A stretch of DNA of 64,000 bases from a bacterium (GTDB lineage Bacteria > SZUA-79 > Acidulodesulfobacterales > Acidulodesulfobacteraceae), in contig JAJYHI010000124.1 in assembly GCA_021784835.1 (NCBI GenBank), positions 25,661 through 89,660 on the forward strand. The letters are read 5' to 3'. A program made the position numbers and the translations under genes. Of the stretch, positions 36,493 to 45,894 are shown in pieces. Positions within the stretch are counted from its first letter, which is position 1. Each line of letters begins with the position of its first letter. The notes beneath the pieces are model-generated. The model was given only the letters and a program-made list of their open reading frames with translations. It was not told the DNA's origin and did not search any database.

Positions 36493-36564
36493 AGGCATTT
36501 GCCGTATTAATATATTTTATATCGTAATAAATGATATAATTATAATACGGTAAATGCCTTTTAT
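36493..36564 (+). terminator. Long hairpin terminator after the bc operon
   Basis: AGGCATTTGCCGTATTA (36493-36509) pairs with TAATACGGTAAATGCCT (36543-36559), 17 positions with one G-U pair. Inside, TTATATC and GATATAA can extend the stem. TTTTATTTATTT follows. It separates the respiratory operon from the ATP synthase operon. Confidence 0.85.
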
Positions 36565-36589
36565 TTATTTATAACAATTATTAGCAAAA

Positions 36590-36805
36590 ATGGACAAAGA
36601 ATTTATAAAACAGATTGCAAGAATGAGTTCGCTGGGTTTAAACATAATTATATCTGTTTTAATAGGCGTCTTTATAGGGATAGAAATAGATAAATATCTC
36701 AATTTTAAATACCTTTTTCTGATTATATTTGCCGTTTTGGGTTTTATAGCGGGAATTTACGAAATATATAAAGCGGTCAAAAGAGAACTTAATGAAAGAC
36801 CTTAA
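36590..36805 (+). CDS. AtpZ/AtpQ-like small F0-associated protein
   Basis: A 71-residue protein with two membrane helices of the 'ATPase gene 1' type: GVFIGIEIDKYLN followed by a second helix ending in GIYEIYKAVKREL. These proteins precede atpI/atpB in many bacterial ATP synthase operons and are thought to aid Mg2+ or Ca2+ supply or F0 assembly. The 3' end overlaps the next gene by 14 bases. The start ATG has no strong ribosome site. Confidence 0.75.
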   Translation: MDKEFIKQIARMSSLGLNIIISVLIGVFIGIEIDKYLNFKYLFLIIFAVLGFIAGIYEIYKAVKRELNERP

Positions 36806-37187
36806 AAAATCTTTAAAATTTCAGGTTATATCAAAAACCTTTATTTACGGCGCTGTTATTTCTTCAATATCGTCGCTGTCGATTAATATAATTTTCCCAA
36901 AAATAAACGGTATTGCGGGTTTATTTATAGGTTTTGCCGTATCGTTCTTTCTATTTACAGACACGACTATATATATTTTTAAAAATATTAAAAAAATTAA
37001 ACCTTTTAAATTAAATTTAAACGTGATAAAAGACTTGCTCATAATAACGGTTTTTTTTATAATATTAAATAAGTATATTAATCTTAATTTTGTTTTAATA
37101 GCTGCGGGGATTACCGTAACTCCTGTTTCTATAGCGTTATTGTTTATTCCCTTCGGACATGCTATTAACTATTCGGTTGAAGAATAA
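36792..37187 (+). CDS. atpI: ATP synthase protein I-like
   Basis: A 131-residue protein with four predicted membrane helices, in the position and size of AtpI (ATP synthase I), which assists c-ring assembly. No catalytic motif is expected or seen. The identification rests on hydrophobic pattern and on its place between AtpZ and subunit a. It overlaps the preceding gene by 14 bases, indicating coupled translation. Confidence 0.7.
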   Translation: MKDLKKSLKFQVISKTFIYGAVISSISSLSINIIFPKINGIAGLFIGFAVSFFLFTDTTIYIFKNIKKIKPFKLNLNVIKDLLIITVFFIILNKYINLNFVLIAAGITVTPVSIALLFIPFGHAINYSVEE

Positions 37188-37226
37188 CTCCTTTTAGAAT
37201 AAGCCATTATAATAAATAATAAAAAT

Positions 37227-37883
37227 ATGTTAAAATCTCCAATTTTAATTCACATACAAGGAATACCCGTTTACTGGACTATGACCGTCATAGTTATGGC
37301 GGGCATACTGATAGCTGCATTTATTGCAGGAAGAAGTCTTAAGGTTGTGCCCGGAGGTTTGCAGAGCTTTTTTGAGCTTATTTATATAATGACGGAATAT
37401 TTTTTAAAAGAAATCATAGGTGACGAAGGAGCGGTATATTTGCCGTTAATTGCCTCGTTTTCGGTATTTATCCTCTTTTCAAATTTGATAGGTTCTATTC
37501 CCGGCTTTACTTCGCCTACGGCGACTATAGATACCACTGCGGCGCTGGCTTTAATAGTTTTCTTTCTATCTCACGCAGTAGGCATTAAAAAACATAAAGC
37601 TAAATACGTAAAAAAATTTTTAGGACCGCTTTTAATAATTGCGCCGATAATGATAATAATCGAAATTATGTCGGCATTATCCCGTCCTTTTTCGCATGCC
37701 CTGCGTTTATTTGCAAATATTTTTGCGGAAGAATTTATGGTTACCGTTTTGCTGTTTCTTCTTCCATGGGCAATTCCGGCAATTATGATGTATATGCAGA
37801 TATTTACGGATTTAATGCAGGCGTTTGTGTTTTACCTGCTTGCAATTATATACATTGCGCTGTCGTTAGAAGAAGAACATTAA
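37227..37883 (+). CDS. atpB: F0F1 ATP synthase subunit a
   Basis: A 218-residue integral membrane subunit forming the ion half-channels of F0. The essential arginine lies in the family motif SHALRLFANIFAEEFM near 158, and an earlier conserved segment reads SNLIGSIPGFTSPTAT. About five to six helices are visible. It works with subunit c to convert ion flow into rotation. F1 and subunit b genes are not adjacent, so the complex is encoded in separate operons, as in many deltaproteobacterial genomes. Confidence 0.93.
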   Translation: MLKSPILIHIQGIPVYWTMTVIVMAGILIAAFIAGRSLKVVPGGLQSFFELIYIMTEYFLKEIIGDEGAVYLPLIASFSVFILFSNLIGSIPGFTSPTATIDTTAALALIVFFLSHAVGIKKHKAKYVKKFLGPLLIIAPIMIIIEIMSALSRPFSHALRLFANIFAEEFMVTVLLFLLPWAIPAIMMYMQIFTDLMQAFVFYLLAIIYIALSLEEEH

Positions 37884-37915
37884 TTTATAAAATTTAACCG
37901 GAGGTTTTTTTAATT

Positions 37916-38305
37916 ATGAAATATCTCGTTTTTATCCTGACTTTTTTATCTGTTTCCGTTTACGGCGTAAAATGTTTTGCGGCGAAAGCCATAGCCGCAA
38001 CTGCGCCCGTTCAGCAGCATGCGGCGAATAGTTCCGCATTATTTTCTAAAAGCCTGTTTTTTGGCCTTTCTGCGCTTGGCGGCGGCTTGGCTATAGGGCT
38101 CGGCGTTATCGGCGCAGGCGTAGGCATGGGAAACGCGGTAAGAGGAGCGCTTGAATCGATGGGAAGAAATCCCGGCATGGAGAAAAAATTAATCGTCTGG
38201 ATGATAACCGGTATGGCTATTATGGAATCATTAGCGCTTTATGCCCTGCTGATTACGTTTATTCTATTTTACGCAAATCCTTTCAAAGGTATCTTCTTGA
38301 AATAG
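37916..38305 (+). CDS. atpE: F0F1 ATP synthase subunit c with N-terminal signal extension
   Basis: A 129-residue c subunit: the usual two-helix hairpin (about 45-125) is preceded by a hydrophobic signal-like segment and a short Ala/Gln-rich stretch, so the chain is roughly 45 residues longer than a classic c subunit. The ion-binding glutamate lies in GMAIMESLALY and the polar loop reads RNPG. Where Na+-binding c-rings have Gln in GVGQG, this protein has Met (GVGMG), which favours proton coupling. The C-terminus FYANPFKG is typical. GGAGG precedes the ATG. Last gene of the F0 operon. Confidence 0.9.
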   Translation: MKYLVFILTFLSVSVYGVKCFAAKAIAATAPVQQHAANSSALFSKSLFFGLSALGGGLAIGLGVIGAGVGMGNAVRGALESMGRNPGMEKKLIVWMITGMAIMESLALYALLITFILFYANPFKGIFLK

Positions 38306-38439
38306 AATTAAATTCAATTTTCGGCATTTTTTCTTTATAAATCGGTATTTGCTCATTTATACTTTGAAATTAAGCAATTTAGCTATATACTAATAATAGG
38401 TATACATATTTACTTTGCTTATTAAATAAACTAAAAAAA

Positions 38440-41400
38440 ATGCCGAAAATAAACGTTAATTCTATAAAATTTAAAATTTATTTCCTCTTTATCCTGTCGA
38501 ATATTATTATTTTTTCGGTAGGAATATTCATAGTCCTTCACTATATTGCATTATACAGCCGAAAATCTTTAAAAGAACAGTTAAAATCAAATTTAATGTC
38601 CGGTACTATGGCTTTTTTAAGCGAAAGAAATTATATGCTTGAAAAAGCTAACGATATCATAGCCCATAATTTTAAAAGCGGGTTCATCAGAAAGACGGTC
38701 GATTATAAAAGAATATCCGACATAATCTTAGTAAAAATAGAAAGAGGGAAAATAGATTACATTAAAAAATTTGAATCAAAGAAATATCCCGAAAAAGTTA
38801 AAATATCGAAGAAATATTACGGAAGATTGGAAAGAATAATATCTACAAAAAACCGCCACATATTTGCTGGCTTCGGAAGAGATAAGCCCGACAAACTCAT
38901 AAATATTACGGTGATTTATCGCCTGCTGCATAAAAATAACGGTTATTTGATTATTCTAAATAAACACGTAACCAGCGATTATTTAAAAAATATCCGAATA
39001 AAAAAACATATACCTTCAAATCTCGGTATTTATTACGGTTTCAAAAGGTCTGCTATTTCTTTTGTTAAAAATAATAAATATGAAGGTCTGGGGCAGAATC
39101 TGACAAAAAAACAGATTCCGGTTTTAGAGAAGGGCATAAGCGTTTATGCATCGCTAAACGTGAACGGCACGCATTTTTATGTATATAACGTACCGATAAA
39201 AAATTACGACGGTAAAATTATAGGGGTATTTGGCGCCGGCATAAAACAATATACATGGTTCAGGCATCTTTCTAAACTTTATGCGTCTATAATTTTTTTT
39301 ATAGCGTTATATATTTTAACTATACTGATTTTTATTTTAATAAACAAAAGATTTTCAGAGCCTTTCTATGACCTTTTGAAAAGCATAAGAAATATAGATC
39401 CTAACAATCCGCAGGAATTAAATATTGCCGACAAATATAAAAACAAGGAAAGCGAATTTTACGAATTCGCTAAAGCTATAAACGTTTTAAATAACGCCAT
39501 AGTTCTAAAGCAGAAAGAAAACAGCCTTATAATGTCCAGCATAAACGATTTTTCCAAAACCGTTTCCGAAAAGGACGATTTTAATTCGCTTACGTTTAAG
39601 CTTATTGACCTGATAGTCGAAAGAATGGGATACGGTTACGCTTGGTTCGGAGTTTTAGACGAAGACAAAAAAGAAGTAAAAATAATAAGCGTTTATAATA
39701 ACGATTTTAATTACGCGAAAAATTTAATTCTTCAATACGGCGAAAATCCGGACAATCATGAATATTTGCAAAATTTAACGGCAAAAGCTATAAAATTGCA
39801 AAATTACGCCGTAATAAACGACGTAGAAAATGATACGACTATACCCGCCCGTTACAAAACTAAACTTTTAGAATTTAAATTTTTATCGGCAGGCTCGTTT
39901 CCTTTAATAATGCATGGCCGCGTTATCGGCATAATGGCAATTTATTCAAGCAAGAAAGGCGCTTTCGACGATGTTAAAGCCGGCGCAATTTTTGATCTTG
40001 CAAATTATGCCGCATACCTTATAACTTACCTGAAAAATTTGAAAAGACAATCGCTTTTGTCTGAAATGGCAGAGAGGTTATTGTTTTCAATGACAAGAAG
40101 ACAAGAAATAACCGATGAAAACAAAACGAATGTTAACGGAAATTCTTTTTATTCCAGCAAATCAGGCAGTCGAAGCAAACAGGAATTAAGCAGAGAAGAG
40201 TTTATGCAAAAATTTTTAAACGATATAGAAGATAATATGCAGACCGATTTTGTGGAATTTATCGTTTTCGATGTCGTCAAAAGCGAAATTATCGAAGGCA
40301 TATTTTCTAATAAGTGGGTTTTAAATTTAGGCAAAAGCACTATTGAGCCGCTTCCTACCGAGTTCGTTAGAAAACGTATAATTGAAAACAGGCTTGAAGC
40401 GTATAATTATCAAAAAGATGATTCTGCGACGGAATATTTTAAAAATAAAGGCGTAGAAGATATAATCCTTTATTCCTTCGAGGGAACGGAAAACAGAAGA
40501 TATATGGCTATAACCGGCGTAATTAAAAGAAGCGCATCGTTTTACGACGAAGATTTATATTTTTTTAAAAACGGCATAAACTTTTTAGCGGAATATTTTG
40601 GAATTAATACGCTTTTTGAAAAGCTGGATTCTTCGTTAGAACTTTTAGAAAACAGGGAAAACTTAATCAATAAGATGGCGGAGTTCGGTATAGTCTCTAT
40701 TAATTTAACCGATAAAACGGTTAATCTTTACAACGATTATTTTGCCCTGGCGTTTAATATAGACAAGTTTTCGTCGCCGTTGGAATTGAATGAATTTTAC
40801 GAAAAAATAAAGGATGCATTTGAAGATAAAAATTTTGCGAAAACTATATTTGAAACATATATAAACAACAAATACACCGCTACTCTGGAAAGCATAGAGA
40901 TGAATCTTAAAAACGGCATTATACTGAGTATGAAGTCTAATCTGTTTACGACTAAAGATAAAAGCGTTATAAGATTTCTTGTGTTTGGAGACGTAACTAA
41001 TCTAAAAAATAATATAAAAAGACTAAATCTTCTAAACAATCTGTCATATAAACTATCCATGGTTTTTACCCTTGAATATGCCATAAAAACATTTGCGGAA
41101 GGTCTGTGTTCTATAAAAAAACAGGGCGGCGGCATGGTGGATTCCCTGCATATTAACATATTCGACGCCGTTAATAAAAAAACCGTCACATCTTTGATTT
41201 ACGACAGAAAAAAAGGTTCGCCGCCGGAGACGGACAATTCCGAAAATGCGGATAAAATTATACTGAAAACGGCAAATATCGATTACGAAGATTATCTGTC
41301 GTATTGCAAACTTTTAAAAAACGAAAAAAATAACGATCTGGACGACACCGTAAATAGTTGCGAATTTAAAGGTACTGCCGGCAGTTATATGTGCTTTCCG

Positions 41401-42093
41401 CTAAAAATAAGCGATGAATTAGCAGGCACTATTTCTATAGATTCCGAAGATAAGCATTTCTTTACCCAAGAAATTATCGACTTGATAAAAGAGATAATAA
41501 ACATAGCATCTCCGGTTTTTGCAAAGCTGATATTAATAGAAACAAATAGAGAGCTGGCGCTTACTGATTCTTTAACGGGCATACATAACAGAAGATTTAT
41601 GTACGAGTTCGTAAAAAGAGAAATAGTAAGGGCATCTAGAAATTCGACGAGTCTTTCTTTTGCCATATTGGATGTAGATAAATTTAAAAATATAAACGAT
41701 AATTACGGACACAATATAGGCGACATAATGCTGGTCGAATTTACCAATGACTTAAAAAGCATTTTACTCAGAAAACAGGATATAATAACAAGATACGGCG
41801 GCGATGAATTCGTCGTAGTTTTACCGGATACAAGTAAAGAAAAAGCTATGAATTTAATGGAAAAATTAAGGGTTTATATAGAAAATAAAATTTATACTCC
41901 AAAAGACAATTTAAATTTAAATATTACCATATCCGTCGGAGTTTCCGGCATAGAACAGTTTTTTCACGATAAGAGCGGGGAAATTAAAGAAATAAATTAC
42001 GACCCGGACGAAATATTAAACGGCTTGCTGAAAATTGCAGACGATAATTTATACAGGGCAAAAGAATTAGGCAGAAATAAAGTAGTGGGATAA
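38440..42093 (+). CDS. Membrane sensor diguanylate cyclase (Cache-like, GAF repeats, GGDEF)
   Basis: A 1217-residue signalling protein. An N-terminal membrane helix (about 12-34) and a second at about 280-300 enclose a roughly 245-residue extracytoplasmic sensor region of Cache-like size. Cytoplasmic GAF-like regions follow at about 370-540, about 590-750 and about 870-1055. The C-terminal GGDEF domain makes cyclic di-GMP: LTGIHNRRFM opens it, and the active-site RYGGDEF has GGDEF at 1120-1124. An inhibitory RxxD site (RKQD) precedes it by five residues, so product feedback is likely. The gene stands alone. Input ligand unknown. Confidence 0.88.
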   Translation: MPKINVNSIKFKIYFLFILSNIIIFSVGIFIVLHYIALYSRKSLKEQLKSNLMSGTMAFLSERNYMLEKANDIIAHNFKSGFIRKTVDYKRISDIILVKIERGKIDYIKKFESKKYPEKVKISKKYYGRLERIISTKNRHIFAGFGRDKPDKLINITVIYRLLHKNNGYLIILNKHVTSDYLKNIRIKKHIPSNLGIYYGFKRSAISFVKNNKYEGLGQNLTKKQIPVLEKGISVYASLNVNGTHFYVYNVPIKNYDGKIIGVFGAGIKQYTWFRHLSKLYASIIFFIALYILTILIFILINKRFSEPFYDLLKSIRNIDPNNPQELNIADKYKNKESEFYEFAKAINVLNNAIVLKQKENSLIMSSINDFSKTVSEKDDFNSLTFKLIDLIVERMGYGYAWFGVLDEDKKEVKIISVYNNDFNYAKNLILQYGENPDNHEYLQNLTAKAIKLQNYAVINDVENDTTIPARYKTKLLEFKFLSAGSFPLIMHGRVIGIMAIYSSKKGAFDDVKAGAIFDLANYAAYLITYLKNLKRQSLLSEMAERLLFSMTRRQEITDENKTNVNGNSFYSSKSGSRSKQELSREEFMQKFLNDIEDNMQTDFVEFIVFDVVKSEIIEGIFSNKWVLNLGKSTIEPLPTEFVRKRIIENRLEAYNYQKDDSATEYFKNKGVEDIILYSFEGTENRRYMAITGVIKRSASFYDEDLYFFKNGINFLAEYFGINTLFEKLDSSLELLENRENLINKMAEFGIVSINLTDKTVNLYNDYFALAFNIDKFSSPLELNEFYEKIKDAFEDKNFAKTIFETYINNKYTATLESIEMNLKNGIILSMKSNLFTTKDKSVIRFLVFGDVTNLKNNIKRLNLLNNLSYKLSMVFTLEYAIKTFAEGLCSIKKQGGGMVDSLHINIFDAVNKKTVTSLIYDRKKGSPPETDNSENADKIILKTANIDYEDYLSYCKLLKNEKNNDLDDTVNSCEFKGTAGSYMCFPLKISDELAGTISIDSEDKHFFTQEIIDLIKEIINIASPVFAKLILIETNRELALTDSLTGIHNRRFMYEFVKREIVRASRNSTSLSFAILDVDKFKNINDNYGHNIGDIMLVEFTNDLKSILLRKQDIITRYGGDEFVVVLPDTSKEKAMNLMEKLRVYIENKIYTPKDNLNLNITISVGVSGIEQFFHDKSGEIKEINYDPDEILNGLLKIADDNLYRAKELGRNKVVG

Positions 42094-42138
42094 AAAACTT
42101 TGTTGAAATAATTATATGAAGTTTGATAATATATAACG

Positions 42139-43173
42139 ATGGATAAAAACTTAGAAATTATAGAAACTATAAATAAAATATCCGAAGAAGCAAAAATATC
42201 TTTGGATTCCGCCAAAGAGTTAAACGAATTGGACGGCATCTTTAAGGCTTTTATGGGAAAAAAAGGCAAGCTGACGGAGATTTTACATAATATCGGTTCA
42301 TATTCTATAGAAGAAAAAAAAATTATAGGAAAAAAATCGAATGAAGTCAAAAACGAGATAGAAGCAATTTATAATACAAAAAAAATAGAACTTTTTTCAG
42401 GAGAAAATAAAAAATTTTTCGACGAATATAAAATAGACCTTACAATACCCGGAAAACAGATAGAAAGATTTCATAAACACCCGATAACTGCTGTACTGGA
42501 AGAAGCGGCCGATTTTTTTACGTCTATGGGTTTCCAAATAGTCGAAGGCCCTGAAATAGAAACTACTTATTATAATTTCGATGCGTTAAATATTCCGGCG
42601 GATCATCCCGCAAGAGACGTATGGGATACTTTTTATCTGCTGAACGGTTTGGTGCCGAGAACGCACACGTCCAGCGTTCAAGCTCGAACCCTCGAAAAAA
42701 AAGAACTGCCCTTAAGGATAATTGCGCCGGGCAGATGTTACAGATATGAAGCCGTGGATGCAACGCACCTTTTTATGTTTAATCAAATGGAAGGCCTTTT
42801 CGTAGATAAAAACGTTAAACTTTCTGATTTAAAAGGAATATTGGAAGAGACCGTAAAACACCTTCTCGGCGCAAGAAAAACACGTTTCAGGCCTGCTTTT
42901 TATCCTTTTGTTGAACCTGGTTTAGACCTTGATATAGAATGCGTATTCTGCGGCGGAAGAGGTTGCGGAGTATGTAAAAATACCGGCTGGATAGAAGTGA
43001 TTCCATGCGGAATGGTGCATCCTAACGTTTTTAAATATGCCGGCATAGATCCTCAGGAGTATAAAGGTTTTGCTTTTGGAATGGGATTCGACAGAATAGT
43101 TATGCTTAAATATAATATTAACGACTTGAGGCTTCTATATCAGGGAAGCCTTGATATCTTAAACCAGTTTTAG
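42139..43173 (+). CDS. pheS: Phenylalanyl-tRNA synthetase alpha subunit
   Basis: The 344-residue catalytic subunit of the alpha2-beta2 class II synthetase. A coiled-coil N-terminus with LDGIFKAFMGKKGKLT is followed by the class II motifs: HPITAVLEEAADFFTSMGFQIVEGPEIE, then RTHTSSVQAR, FHQMEG-type FNQMEGLFVD and the glycine-rich motif 3 GFAFGMGFDRIVML. A cysteine cluster CVFCGGRGCGVCKNTGW sits in the C-terminal region, where family members have a similar Cys set. It ends 4 bases into the opposing helicase gene. Its usual partner pheT is not next to it but 4 kb downstream, separated by three unrelated genes. Confidence 0.95.
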   Translation: MDKNLEIIETINKISEEAKISLDSAKELNELDGIFKAFMGKKGKLTEILHNIGSYSIEEKKIIGKKSNEVKNEIEAIYNTKKIELFSGENKKFFDEYKIDLTIPGKQIERFHKHPITAVLEEAADFFTSMGFQIVEGPEIETTYYNFDALNIPADHPARDVWDTFYLLNGLVPRTHTSSVQARTLEKKELPLRIIAPGRCYRYEAVDATHLFMFNQMEGLFVDKNVKLSDLKGILEETVKHLLGARKTRFRPAFYPFVEPGLDLDIECVFCGGRGCGVCKNTGWIEVIPCGMVHPNVFKYAGIDPQEYKGFAFGMGFDRIVMLKYNINDLRLLYQGSLDILNQF

Positions 43174-45212
43174 CGTTTTAAAAAATCCGAAATTTCTCCG
43201 GAATACGTTATATAAAGTTTTTCTTTAGCTCTTGAAGCCGCAACGTAAAAAAGCCTTACCTCGTCGTCGATTAATATATCGTTTATTTTAAACTGATAAC
43301 CTGTTTTAAAAAAATTTAAGAAAGGGTTAATTTTAAAATAGGACGGTCTATCGCCGCAATTTAAATAATCTTTTTTTAAGATGGATATAAATACGACGTC
43401 ATACTCCAAACCTTTGCCGGCATGTATGGTCGAAACCTGGCAAAAATCTGCTAAATGAGGTATAGCCAGAAATTTAGATTTTTCCTTTTTTGTTCTTACT
43501 AAAACCGCAGTTTTCTTTCCGGTTTTAAAATAATCCGCCGCTTTTTTTGTTATAAAATTTTCTTCTTCGCTTTTATTTTTAAAACCGATAATATCGACTG
43601 CCGTGTCAGGTATTATATTATTTTTTGCAATTAATTTTTTTGGATACCTGAATTGTATGTTATTCAATATTGAATTGCAAAATTCTACTATAGTCCGGTT
43701 TGACCTGTAATTATTCTGAAAAACGAATACTTTGCCTGAAGGGAAAAACAGGTCGAACGACAGAATATTAAATAAATCTCCTCCGTTAAATCCGTATATC
43801 GACTGGTCGTCGTCCCCGGCATACATAATTTTACCCTTGCACGCGTCTATTTTTTTTATTAAATAATCGCTCAAAAAATCTAAATCCTGATATTCATCGA
43901 CTAATATATATTTAAATCTTGACGATATTTCGCTTGTTATAGAATCGTTTTGAAAAAGTTTTGCTATATTTAAAATAATTTCATCGTATGTTATAGATAA
44001 TTCATTAGCACATTTATTATTCGACGAGGACGTTTCAATTTTTTCATCGGAAACCGAAGGGGCGGATTTATATCCAAGTTCGCTATAAAATTCTTTTATT
44101 ATCGAATAGAAAAAACTGTGGTAAGTTGAAATATTTAAAATCTTATTGTTTATAAAGGCGCCATATTCTTTAATATTTAATTTTTTTGCTATCCTGTTTT
44201 TTATCTCGGTTACGGCGTTATTTGTGAAAGTCAGAACAAGTATCGAATCTGCGGAAAAAAAATTTAATAAATATAAGAACTTATCGACTATTACTTTAGT
44301 CTTACCAGCTCCTGCGCCTGCTATTATAAGAAGTGCCGTATTTTTTTCTTTTATCGATATTTTTTGAATTTTGCTTAGTTCCGAATTTTGCATCCTTTTT
44401 TCGGTAGCCCCTCCGATTCTTTTTAAAACTGTTTTTTCTTTAAAATTTTTTGCGGTATTTAAAAATATTTTAATTTTATCGAACAGCTCTTTTTGGTAAA
44501 AGTGCATGTCTAATAAATTTGTATTTAGATTAATTTCATTTTGAGAAATAGATTCCGCCGTTTGTTCGGTCGCCTGTATATTTTTGTGCGGCGGCGTTAT
44601 ATTAATACTCACGGCAAATTTTTCGGAATTTAGAAAAAATAAGTTTGTATTATTAATTTCAGGATTAAAACCTATAGTTTTCATTTTACGGATAAACAAG
44701 TCCATAGATTCCGTGTATCCGCCGTGTTTTAACGAAGCTAAAATTCTTGTTTTTAAAAGCATTTTTAAACGCGATTTGTAAATATCAGTTATTAAATTTT
44801 CGTAATAATTTTTTTCGATTAGCATGTCGTCATATAAACTTGTTAAATCGTTAGCGCCGTTAAAAGTCGTTTCCGTCGTTATGCCTAAAATAATGTCGTT
44901 ATTTAGCGCAAAGTCGCAGACGGCGTTCAATAAGACGGCGTCCGAAAGCGAATTCAATGTTATACCGCTTAAAAAAACCGCTTGTGCCGATAAAACGTTT
45001 TTAATATTTTTAAAAGGAAAACTTAAAGGGGATTCAATTTCACCGTCTATATTAAAATTTTTTTTTAAATCTTCGAAAGTAAAAAATTTGCATTTTATGT
45101 TTAAATCTTCGATTTTTTTAATAAAATGACCGCATTCATTTACTGAAGATAGCAGTATTCCTATAGAGTTAGATATATTAAAATTGAAATTTTTAAGATA
45201 AAGATTTATCAT
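43170..45212 (-). CDS. SF1 (UvrD-like) helicase with a 290-residue novel N-terminal region
   Basis: A 680-residue protein. Residues 298-680 form a UvrD/Rep-type helicase core: Walker A GAGAGKTK (299-306), Ia TFTNNAVTEIKNR, motif II VDEYQD (438-443), motif III YAGDDDQSIYGFNGGD, motif IV NYRSN, motif V STIHAGKGLEYDVV and motif VI LFYVAASRAKEKLYI. The gap between IV and V is short, so a full 2B domain seems absent. Residues 1-290 are not a standard part of UvrD. A segment at 83-112 (GITLNSLSDAVLLNAVCDFA...) has a faint likeness to Rossmann-like flavoprotein folds. The gene is divergent from a PRTase/DprA pair and lies between pheS and pheT. Confidence 0.8.
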   Translation of the reverse strand: MINLYLKNFNFNISNSIGILLSSVNECGHFIKKIEDLNIKCKFFTFEDLKKNFNIDGEIESPLSFPFKNIKNVLSAQAVFLSGITLNSLSDAVLLNAVCDFALNNDIILGITTETTFNGANDLTSLYDDMLIEKNYYENLITDIYKSRLKMLLKTRILASLKHGGYTESMDLFIRKMKTIGFNPEINNTNLFFLNSEKFAVSINITPPHKNIQATEQTAESISQNEINLNTNLLDMHFYQKELFDKIKIFLNTAKNFKEKTVLKRIGGATEKRMQNSELSKIQKISIKEKNTALLIIAGAGAGKTKVIVDKFLYLLNFFSADSILVLTFTNNAVTEIKNRIAKKLNIKEYGAFINNKILNISTYHSFFYSIIKEFYSELGYKSAPSVSDEKIETSSSNNKCANELSITYDEIILNIAKLFQNDSITSEISSRFKYILVDEYQDLDFLSDYLIKKIDACKGKIMYAGDDDQSIYGFNGGDLFNILSFDLFFPSGKVFVFQNNYRSNRTIVEFCNSILNNIQFRYPKKLIAKNNIIPDTAVDIIGFKNKSEEENFITKKAADYFKTGKKTAVLVRTKKEKSKFLAIPHLADFCQVSTIHAGKGLEYDVVFISILKKDYLNCGDRPSYFKINPFLNFFKTGYQFKINDILIDDEVRLFYVAASRAKEKLYITYSGEISDFLKR

Positions 45213-45288
45213 ATTAAATTGTCGATTTATTAACGATTTAATTTTATAAAATCAATGGCAAAGTTTATTATTAATAATAATATTGATA

Positions 45289-45894
45289 ATGCTTCAAAAT
45301 AATATGAATATAAAAATAGGCGGCAACGGAGAATATTTTTATTTAGATTATTATATTCCGGAAAATAAAAAATATCTCTTCGATAAGCGCAGGTTACCTT
45401 CAAGCGTAAAATATTCCGATTTAATTTTAAAATATAAAAAGGGCAATTATAAGGCCGTAGCTTTTTTTATAAAAATATTAAACAATATTATATATAATTA
45501 TTTTTATTTTTACGATTTAATACTTCCGGTTCCGCCGAGCAATTCATATTTGGACGTTTATCCTAATTCTCAGGTATGCATGTATCTTTCGGCGCTGGGA
45601 ACTATTTCTACTTACGAAAAGGCTTTAGTATGCACTAAAGGTCACAAACCAGGGCATATCGAGAATAATATAGAATTTAAAAAAAAGGACTTAAATAATA
45701 TATCGTTTGAGTATAAGTATAATTATAAATCAAAAAAAATAATAATTTTCGACGACATTATAACTACGGGAACTACTTTTAAACTTATAAAAAACGCGTT
45801 ATTAAAAGAGGGGGCAAGCACTGTAACAGGAATATTTCTCGGTAAAACGCCCAAGGAAGAAGATATTATAAATTTTGCGGGCGGGGATATTTAA
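45289..45894 (+). CDS. ComF-like phosphoribosyltransferase-fold protein, no zinc finger
   Basis: A protein of about 200 residues with the type I phosphoribosyltransferase fold. The PRPP loop IIIFDDIITTGTTF is near 153-166 (numbered from TTG 45283), preceded by LPVPPSNS and by HKPGHIENNIEF, which parallels the ComF Q/R..N..F segment. The N-terminal Cys4 zinc ribbon of ComF is absent. Its substrate is unknown; proteins of this type are linked to DNA uptake. Candidate starts are TTG 45283, ATG 45289 and ATG 45304, none with a clear ribosome site. The stop overlaps dprA by one base, so the two are co-translated. Confidence 0.7.
   Translation: MLQNNMNIKIGGNGEYFYLDYYIPENKKYLFDKRRLPSSVKYSDLILKYKKGNYKAVAFFIKILNNIIYNYFYFYDLILPVPPSNSYLDVYPNSQVCMYLSALGTISTYEKALVCTKGHKPGHIENNIEFKKKDLNNISFEYKYNYKSKKIIIFDDIITTGTTFKLIKNALLKEGASTVTGIFLGKTPKEEDIINFAGGDI

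Noticed and set aside
37916..38305. Sodium-coupled ATP synthase c-ring
   Set aside because: ESLALY is present but the conserved Na+-ligand glutamine is methionine, so proton coupling is more likely.
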